NCBI GenBank assembly: GCA_030950195.1
Contig: JAUZRS010000050.1
Location: 1-35,640 of the forward strand
Direction of reading: 5' to 3'
Source: Gammaproteobacteria bacterium
GTDB taxonomy: Bacteria > Pseudomonadota > Gammaproteobacteria > JAUZRS01
Length of the DNA stretch: 35,640 bases
Below, piece by piece: positions 29,384-35,640 of the stretch (within the stretch, counting starts at the first letter, position 1; every line of letters begins with the position of its first letter). The notes beneath the pieces were generated by a model, which was given only the letters and a program-made list of their open reading frames with translations, searched no databases and was not told the origin of the DNA. The position numbers and the translations under genes are program-made.

Positions 29384-29761
29384 ATGATGCGTGGATCAGC
29401 GGAAAAGATGTATAACAGGGTGGGTTTGTATGGCGAAATTGAACAGGCAAACCCACACAAGTTGATTTCCATGTTGTATGAAGGGGCGCTGAAGCGGATT
29501 GTGATGGCCAAAAAAGAGTTGGCCCTGAAGAACGTTGCTGAAAAAGGCGTTCTTTTGGGGCAAGCGATGATGATTGTGGCTAATTTAAAATCCTCGTTAA
29601 ACATGGAGCAGGGCGGTGATATTTCGATTCATTTGACCGATCTGTATGATTATATTGAAACGCTATTATTGAAAGCTAACTTTAATAATGATGCTGAGAT
29701 GTTGGATGAGGTGATGAATTTATTGCTGGAAATAAAAGGGGCTTGGGATCAAATTGCCTGA
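29384..29761 (+). CDS. fliS: Flagellin export chaperone FliS
   Basis: YNRVGLYGEIEQANPHKLISMLYEGALKRIVMAKKEL…GGDISIHLTDLYDYIETLLLKANFNND. Confidence 0.93.
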   Translation: MMRGSAEKMYNRVGLYGEIEQANPHKLISMLYEGALKRIVMAKKELALKNVAEKGVLLGQAMMIVANLKSSLNMEQGGDISIHLTDLYDYIETLLLKANFNNDAEMLDEVMNLLLEIKGAWDQIA

Positions 29762-30089
29762 TCATGATGTTAGTTTGAGTGAAGAGGGCGAACTTGTGCC
29801 GCGCATCGCTTCTTTGTGTCAGGAGGTTTCTGTTCTGATTGAACAACAGGCTTGGCAAGAACTTATTTTACGAGACCAAGAGTTGCTGCTGCTGATTCAG
29901 CGCGTTTTTGATGGTTCATTGCAATACCGTTTGCAAACAGAACAGATTGAGTCTTTGCACGCTTGTTTGCAGGTGTTGCTGTCTGGCATCGAAAGAGCCA
30001 AATTGGCACGAAGTCATGTAACGGAACAATTTTCAAAATCAAAACAAGCGCGTTCCGCAGCAGCGGCTTACGACAGGTGTAAAAAATAA
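29754..30089 (+). CDS. FliT-like small flagellar chaperone
   Basis: 111 aa helical ORF with TTG (or internal GTG) start overlapping fliS by 8 nt; position immediately after fliS. Confidence 0.6.
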   Translation: MPDHDVSLSEEGELVPRIASLCQEVSVLIEQQAWQELILRDQELLLLIQRVFDGSLQYRLQTEQIESLHACLQVLLSGIERAKLARSHVTEQFSKSKQARSAAAAYDRCKK

Positions 30090-30302
30090 TCCCTATCTTA
30101 TCTCTTCGGTTAAGAGTTCAATCATCTTCTCAGATTAGAATGGCGTGTTTGGCCTGAAAATTGATTGAGTCTAAACATCTGCGTTGTTTTTCCTAGGATT
30201 TGTTTTTCTTAGGAGATTAGTTAATAATGCCTGTCATTCGAGCCTTTGTAAGGCTCTCCCGTATTTGAACCAAGCTTCACATATCGAAGGAATGGGTGCT
30301 TT

Positions 30303-31769
30303 ATGTCTGAAAAAAATGCGTCAATCCCAAGCAAGATATTGATTTTAGACGAAAATTTAGATCGATCTGCTGCGTTAGCAACGGTGTTAACCTTTTTAGA
30401 CTACGAGCCGAAAGTGATTTCTGATGCCACGTTAGTCAAAAATATGGCGCTGGGTGAGGATTATTTGGCGGTGTTTGTTGCTTATGATGAATTCTCATTG
30501 CAGGAATTGGAACCAGTGAGTGCTGACAAGAACTGTCCCCCCTTTATTCTGTTAGCAGAAGAAGGTGAGATGGAGCGGCGACGAGAAAAACTGGGGAAAC
30601 GTTATTTAACCCAGGCTAAACATGGTTTGAAATACGAAGCCTTAAACGATTTGATGCATCGAGCTGAGCTGTTTTGTCGCAAAGAGCAGCAGCCACTGGA
30701 CGATGAAAAGAGGTCGAAAGAGCGTTCTTTGGAGCTGTTCCGCAGCATGGTGGGCAACAGTCGTGGCATTGTTGCGGTGCGTAAAATGATCGAACAGGTG
30801 GCGGACACCGAAGCCACGGTGATGATTTTGGGCGCTTCCGGTACCGGTAAAGAGGTGGCGGCGCGCAACATCCATTACATTTCTTCTCGGCGAAATGGCC
30901 CCTTTGTGCCGATCAACTGTGGCGCGATTCCCGCAGAGCTGTTGGAAAGTGAGCTGTTTGGGCATGAAAAAGGCGCGTTCACTGGTGCCATCAGCACTCG
31001 TCAAGGGCGATTTGAAATGGCCGAAGGTGGCACTCTGTTTCTGGACGAGATTGGTGATATGCCGCTCAATATGCAGGTGAAGCTGCTGCGGGTGTTGCAA
31101 GAGCGCTGTTTTGAGCGGGTGGGCAGCAATAAAAGCATCAAAACCAATGTGCGTATTGTGACCGCCACTCATCGCAATTTAAGTGAGTTGATTGCAGCAG
31201 GAAATTTTCGAGAAGACCTCTATTACCGTTTGAACGTTTTCCCCATTGATATGCCGAGTTTGGCCGAGCGTATTGATGACCTGCCGTTATTGATCCAAGA
31301 GTTGATTGCGCGCATGGAACATGAATTCCATAATTCGGTGCGTTTGACCCCCGCAGCGGTGACGGCGTTGTGTCACTACTCGTGGCCAGGCAATGTGCGT
31401 GAATTGGCTAATTTAATGGAGCGTATGGCCATTTTGCACCCCTACGGTGTGGTTGATGTGCGTGATTTGCCCGAAAAATACGTACCGGATGATTTGGATA
31501 TAAAAAGCCTGCAAATTCTGCCTGACATTCAGCCTGCTTTACACATGGCAGAACAGGTTGTGGTTGAGAGTCAGGCGGTGCGTCTGCCGAGCAGTGGCAT
31601 GGATCTGAAAAAGTACATGGCGAAAATTGAAGTGGATCTGATTCAGCAGGCACTGGAGGATTCAATGGGTGTGGTTGCCCATGCGGCCAAGCTGCTAACC
31701 GTGCGGCGCACCACACTGGTCGAGCGGATGAGAAAGTACGGCATTAGCCGTCGAGAGGAAGCGTCATAA
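30303..31769 (+). CDS. fleQ: Sigma54-dependent flagellar master regulator FleQ/FlrA
   Basis: 488 aa; degenerate N-terminal receiver, Walker [15 protein letters not shown] sigma54-contact loop, [11 protein letters not shown]-terminal Fis-type [13 protein letters not shown] motif typical of FleQ. Confidence 0.93.
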   Translation: MSEKNASIPSKILILDENLDRSAALATVLTFLDYEPKVISDATLVKNMALGEDYLAVFVAYDEFSLQELEPVSADKNCPPFILLAEEGEMERRREKLGKRYLTQAKHGLKYEALNDLMHRAELFCRKEQQPLDDEKRSKERSLELFRSMVGNSRGIVAVRKMIEQVADTEATVMILGASGTGKEVAARNIHYISSRRNGPFVPINCGAIPAELLESELFGHEKGAFTGAISTRQGRFEMAEGGTLFLDEIGDMPLNMQVKLLRVLQERCFERVGSNKSIKTNVRIVTATHRNLSELIAAGNFREDLYYRLNVFPIDMPSLAERIDDLPLLIQELIARMEHEFHNSVRLTPAAVTALCHYSWPGNVRELANLMERMAILHPYGVVDVRDLPEKYVPDDLDIKSLQILPDIQPALHMAEQVVVESQAVRLPSSGMDLKKYMAKIEVDLIQQALEDSMGVVAHAAKLLTVRRTTLVERMRKYGISRREEAS

Positions 31770-31827
31770 AGCGGTTTTCTGCTTATCTGGTCTAGGTAAG
31801 CTACTGTTACATAGGTGTATTTTTTAT

Positions 31828-31843
31828 TGGCACTGATTCTGCA
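31828..31843 (+). promoter_or_regulatory. Putative sigma54 -24/-12 promoter of the fliE operon
   Basis: TGGCACTGATTCTGCA, GG-N10-GC spacing; upstream of fliE. Confidence 0.75.
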
Positions 31844-31971
31844 TCAATATCGATTGTGTTTAACGGTCGATGAGCATTGCTATCTTCTCCTCCTGTTATC
31901 ACCTTAACGACCCTTTAACTTTTTTCTAGAGGGTTTTCTTCGCTGTTATTTGATATTTTTCGAGGTTACTC

Positions 31972-32274
31972 ATGTCTGAAATTAATCCAATACAGAGCAT
32001 CAATCTGAATGTGAATTCCAACAGTGAGCTGTTAGAAAAACAGGCTACTGGCATTGATTTTTATAAATTGGTGCAAGAGCAGATTGGCCAAGTAAACCAT
32101 TTGCAGAAAGAGTCTGGCTCGTTAGCGGATAAATTTGAGCGTGGTATTGAGGGTGTGGGTCTGGCTGAAGTGATGGTGGCTGGACAAAAATCAACGGTGG
32201 CGTTTCAAGCACTGTTGCAAGTTCGGAATAAAGCCTTATCGGCTTACCAAGATATTATGAACATGCCGGTCTGA
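31972..32274 (+). CDS. fliE: Flagellar hook-basal body complex protein FliE
   Basis: 100 aa; GVGLAEVMVAGQKSTVAFQALLQVRNKALSAYQDIMNMPV. Confidence 0.94.
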   Translation: MSEINPIQSINLNVNSNSELLEKQATGIDFYKLVQEQIGQVNHLQKESGSLADKFERGIEGVGLAEVMVAGQKSTVAFQALLQVRNKALSAYQDIMNMPV

Positions 32275-32286
32275 GTGTTGTTATAG

Positions 32287-34020
32287 ATGCCTGCCTTAGA
32301 TCAAACGGTGGTTCTTGAGGGTGCAACGGCTCTTGCTGGCAATCATGGTTCAGCAGATAAAGGTTTTGTTGCGACAGTTGAGCGTGTTTCAGAATCGGTG
32401 GCGATTAAAAAAGTTGGTTTATTGATCGCGCTTGCTTTGGCCATTGCCATCGGGGTGGTGGTGGCTTTATGGACTGTCGAGCCGCGTTATCAGGCGCTGT
32501 TTACCCAATTGGCCGATGCGGATACCTCGGCCATTATGCAGTCGTTGCAAAGCAGTCAAATAGAGTATCGGATTGATCCAGCAACGGGTAATCTTTTGGT
32601 GCCAACGGCTAAAATTAGAGAGATTAAATTAAATTTAGCTACTCAAGGTTTACCGCAAGGCAAAGCCAATGGTCTGGAGATGTTGCAAAAAGACCAAAGT
32701 TTGAGCACCAGTCAATTTATTGAATCAGCGCGTTACAAACACGCTTTGGAAATTGAGCTGGCTCGTTCTGTTTCATCCTTGCTGGGGGTGGAAAGTGCGC
32801 GAGTGCATTTGGCCATCAACAAACAATCGGTGTTTGTTAGAAAAAAAATTAAACCAACGGCTTCGGTATTAGTAAAGCTGTATCAGGGGCGTTCGCTGGA
32901 GTCCTCACAAGTGAGTGCTATTGTGCATCTGGTGGCATCCAGTATTGCTTATTTGGAACCATCGCAGGTTACGGTGATTGATCAATACGGCACTTTGTTA
33001 ACCAACAATGGCGGCAACAGCGATCTCTCTTTAACGGGCAAACAGTTTGATTACAGTAAAAAAGTTGAGGACTCTTTTGCACAACGAATTTTGGGTATTT
33101 TGGAACCGATGGTGGGTATGGGGCGTGTGCGCGCTCAGGTGAGTGTGGCGGTTGATTTCTCCAGCAGCGAAAGCAGTAAAGAGCAGTTCGATCCAAAACA
33201 GAGGGCGCTGCGTAGCGAGCAGGTGTCTGATCAGCGCAATGGGGCAAACCAGCCAATGGGCATTCCTGGGGCGTTGAGTAATCAGCCCCCAGGAGAGGGA
33301 AGCACTGATAAAAAAGCGTTTGATGAAGTGCAAGGTGAGGGTAATCGGACTCACAGTGCGACGCGTAATTTTGAAGTGGATAAACAGATCAGTCGTACTC
33401 AGCACGCCTCTGGTACATTGACCCGTTTAACCGCTGCGGTCATTATTGATGAACCAACGGTGCTGGATAAAGAGGGCAATTCTCAGCCATCGGCTTATGA
33501 TCAGCAGCAGTTGGATAAATTTACTGCTCTGGTTAAAGAGGCGATTGGTTTTAGCAAAGAGCGTGGTGACAGCGTTTTGGTGCTGAGTTCCTCATTCCAT
33601 AAAGAGGAGATTGAAGTTATTCCAGAATTGCCCATTTGGAAGGAGGTTTGGCTGCAAGAGTTGATTAAACAGGTTTTATCCGGACTCTTTCTGTTAATCG
33701 TTATGTTGTTAATCGTGCGGCCACTGATTAAAGCGGTTTCCCACAGTCAGAAGTTGGCTGAGTTAAAGCAGAAGCAGCAACTCACCGCGCAGAAAAACCA
33801 AGTAGAGGCACGAAAGAAAAGCAAATCTGAGGGCATTGAGGGAGAGTTGACCGAGGGTGAGGTGATACTCAGTGGCGATGAAAAATTGACGGCTCTGTTG
33901 ACGGATAAATCTCAAGCAGGGTATGAGAAAAAAATAGAGTATGCACGGGAGTTGGTGGCGGAAGATCCTAAAAAAGTAGCCAATATGGTTAAAGGGTGGT
34001 TGGAGGTTGATGAAAGCTGA
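32287..34020 (+). CDS. fliF: Flagellar MS-ring protein FliF
   Basis: PRYQALFTQLADADTSAIMQSLQSSQIEYRID…VARSVSSLLGVESARVHLAI-type YscJ/FliF domain; two TM segments. Confidence 0.95.
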   Translation: MPALDQTVVLEGATALAGNHGSADKGFVATVERVSESVAIKKVGLLIALALAIAIGVVVALWTVEPRYQALFTQLADADTSAIMQSLQSSQIEYRIDPATGNLLVPTAKIREIKLNLATQGLPQGKANGLEMLQKDQSLSTSQFIESARYKHALEIELARSVSSLLGVESARVHLAINKQSVFVRKKIKPTASVLVKLYQGRSLESSQVSAIVHLVASSIAYLEPSQVTVIDQYGTLLTNNGGNSDLSLTGKQFDYSKKVEDSFAQRILGILEPMVGMGRVRAQVSVAVDFSSSESSKEQFDPKQRALRSEQVSDQRNGANQPMGIPGALSNQPPGEGSTDKKAFDEVQGEGNRTHSATRNFEVDKQISRTQHASGTLTRLTAAVIIDEPTVLDKEGNSQPSAYDQQQLDKFTALVKEAIGFSKERGDSVLVLSSSFHKEEIEVIPELPIWKEVWLQELIKQVLSGLFLLIVMLLIVRPLIKAVSHSQKLAELKQKQQLTAQKNQVEARKKSKSEGIEGELTEGEVILSGDEKLTALLTDKSQAGYEKKIEYARELVAEDPKKVANMVKGWLEVDES

Positions 34021-35017
34021 AGAGGGTGAAGGCTTAAGCGGTGCAGAACGTTCGGCGGTTCTGCTGATGATTTTAGGTGAGAGTGAGGCCTCGGAGGTAT
34101 TAACTCACATGAACCCAAAAGAGGTACAGAGTATTGGTTCGTGTATGAGTGCAATGAGCAATATTACTCGCGATAAAGTAGAGAAGGTTTTAGATGAATT
34201 TTTAACAGATTTGAAGAACCAGACCGCTCTAGGCATCGGTTCAAATGATTATGTGAGAAGCGTGTTAACCAAAGCCTTGGGTGAGGATAAAGCCGGTAAC
34301 GTAATTGATCGCATTATGTTAGGTGGTAATAGCCAAGGTTTGGAAGCCTTAAAATGGATGGAGCCGCGAGAAGTGGCGGAAGTGATTCGTCTGGAGCACC
34401 CGCAAATCATTGCTATCGTGCTCTCTTATCTTGACAGTGATCAATCGGCACAGATTCTTAAATGGTTGCCGGAGAGAGCACGCCCCGATGTGTTGATGAG
34501 AATTGCGACATTGGACGGCATCCCCCCTTCGGCATTAAAAGAGCTGGATATTATTTTTGAAAAATACCTCTCTACCGAAGGCACAATGAAATCAGCCAAT
34601 GTGGGAGGGATTAAATCTGCCGCAGAAATCTTGAACTTGGTTGATTCCTCATTGGAGTCGGAGATCATTGAATCTGTAAAAGAGCTTGATCAAGAGTTGG
34701 GCGATGATATTGAAGACTTGATGTTTGTTTTTGAGAATTTAATTGATGTGGACAGCAGCGCTATTCAAGCCTTGATGCGTGACATCAGTACCGATGTGTT
34801 AGTCAGTGCCTTGAAAGGCGCGGATGAAAATTTAAGAGACAAGTTCTTGAGTAACATGTCAAAACGCGCCTCGACCTTGCTGTTGGAAGATATGGAGGCC
34901 AAAGGACCGATGAAATTGAGTGACGTTGAAGCAGCACAAAAAGAGATTTTGGGCATTGCGCGTCAAAAAGAGCAAAACGGCGAGATTGTGTTGAGTGCGG
35001 GAGATGAGTTTGTTTAG
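34010..35017 (+). CDS. fliG: Flagellar motor switch protein FliG
   Basis: GLSGAERSAVLLMILGESEASEVLTHMNPKEVQSIG…LEHPQIIAIVLSYLDSDQSAQIL…; ATG 34010 preceded by GGAGG and overlapping the end of fliF. Confidence 0.96.
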   Translation: MKAEEGEGLSGAERSAVLLMILGESEASEVLTHMNPKEVQSIGSCMSAMSNITRDKVEKVLDEFLTDLKNQTALGIGSNDYVRSVLTKALGEDKAGNVIDRIMLGGNSQGLEALKWMEPREVAEVIRLEHPQIIAIVLSYLDSDQSAQILKWLPERARPDVLMRIATLDGIPPSALKELDIIFEKYLSTEGTMKSANVGGIKSAAEILNLVDSSLESEIIESVKELDQELGDDIEDLMFVFENLIDVDSSAIQALMRDISTDVLVSALKGADENLRDKFLSNMSKRASTLLLEDMEAKGPMKLSDVEAAQKEILGIARQKEQNGEIVLSAGDEFV

Positions 35018-35034
35018 CGAGAGAGAGTTCTAAA

Positions 35035-35640
35035 ATGGCACTGAACCACAGTTATGCAAAAAAAAATCGATCTCCTCAGGCTTGGAATCTACCCAACGTT
35101 AATGGGGTGGTGATTGAAGATTTTGAACAAGGGGAGCCAGCAGTACCAGCGCCCAGAAAAACGCCTACTGGAGAAGAGCAAGAGGTCACGTTGGAGCCGT
35201 GCCATGATCGGCGTGTTTTGCCGAGCGTGGAGCAGATTGCGAGCATTGAACGTCAAGCGCACGAAGAGGGTTATAAAAAAGGCCATGCGGAGGGTTTGGC
35301 TCAAGCAAAAGCCAGCGCACAGGAAAAAATAGTCGCTTTTGAACGTTTGTTGCATAAGATGAATGCACCGTTTGATGAGCTGGCTGAGCAGGCGGAAGAA
35401 GAGCTGCTGTTGTTGGTGCTGACTTTGGCCAAACAGTTGGTGCGCCGCGAGATCAAAACAGCGCCAGGTGAGGTGATTGCGGTGTTGCGTGAATCCATTG
35501 CCCTGCTGCCCTCCTCCAGCGCTGAAATACGCATCCATCTGCACCCCGATGATGCACTTCTGGTGCGAGAGTTACTTTCGGTGAGCGAGGAAGGTAATCA
35601 AAACTGGCATCTTTATGAAGACCCTATGCTGACTCGGGGC
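35035..35640 (+). CDS. fliH: Flagellar assembly protein FliH (5' part, runs off the window)
   Basis: Open frame from ATG 35035 to the window end, not in the ORF track: MALNHSYAKKNRSPQAWNLPNVNGVVIEDFEQG…SIERQAHEEGYKKGHAEGLAQAKASAQEK…LLLLVLTLAKQLVRREIKTAPGEVIAVLRESIALLPSSSAEIRIHLHPDDA; GxxxG repeats and FliH C-terminal region. Confidence 0.93.
   Translation, partial: MALNHSYAKKNRSPQAWNLPNVNGVVIEDFEQGEPAVPAPRKTPTGEEQEVTLEPCHDRRVLPSVEQIASIERQAHEEGYKKGHAEGLAQAKASAQEKIVAFERLLHKMNAPFDELAEQAEEELLLLVLTLAKQLVRREIKTAPGEVIAVLRESIALLPSSSAEIRIHLHPDDALLVRELLSVSEEGNQNWHLYEDPMLTRG

Noticed and set aside
30102-30116. Hairpin CTCTT-CGGTT-AAGAG after the fliT-like gene
   Set aside because: Only 5 bp and no T run; too weak to call a terminator
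30642-31172. 176-aa minus-strand ORF inside fleQ
   Set aside because: Antisense to the conserved AAA+ domain; no family resemblance
31781-31801. Hairpin GCTTATCT-GGTCT-AGGTAAGC after fleQ
   Set aside because: 8-bp stem but no T tract; possible 3' structure only, not called as a terminator

Overview
The window is gammaproteobacterial-type chromosome with no mobile elements or CRISPR arrays that I could see. The left third holds housekeeping genes: a glycerate-kinase-like P-loop kinase, thrC, a GGDEF diguanylate cyclase, rnhB, exbB/exbD, msbA, lpxK, a Trm112-like gene, kdsB and tRNA-Ala(GGC). A secreted repeat protein of unknown function sits among them, next to a large PAS/HAMP chemoreceptor. 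The right two thirds is a polar-type flagellar cluster: flgN-flgM-flgA on the minus strand, then cheV, flgBCDEFGHIJKL, fliC, fliD, fliS, a fliT-like gene, fleQ, fliE, fliF, fliG and a truncated fliH. By eye I found four sites with exact sigma54 -24/-12 spacing (upstream of the repeat protein, flgB, fliD and fliE) and one strong sigma28 site (fliC). The best candidate for undescribed biology is the periplasmic protein at 4524-5432, which has an alternating two-part repeat. It has its own sigma54-like promoter and lies directly upstream of the chemoreceptor. Other points of interest are the tandem terminators overlapping the fliD sigma54 site, the structured leaders of fleQ and fliE, c-di-GMP motifs in FleQ and the cyclase, and the absence of fleS/fleR, cheR and flaG from their usual positions.
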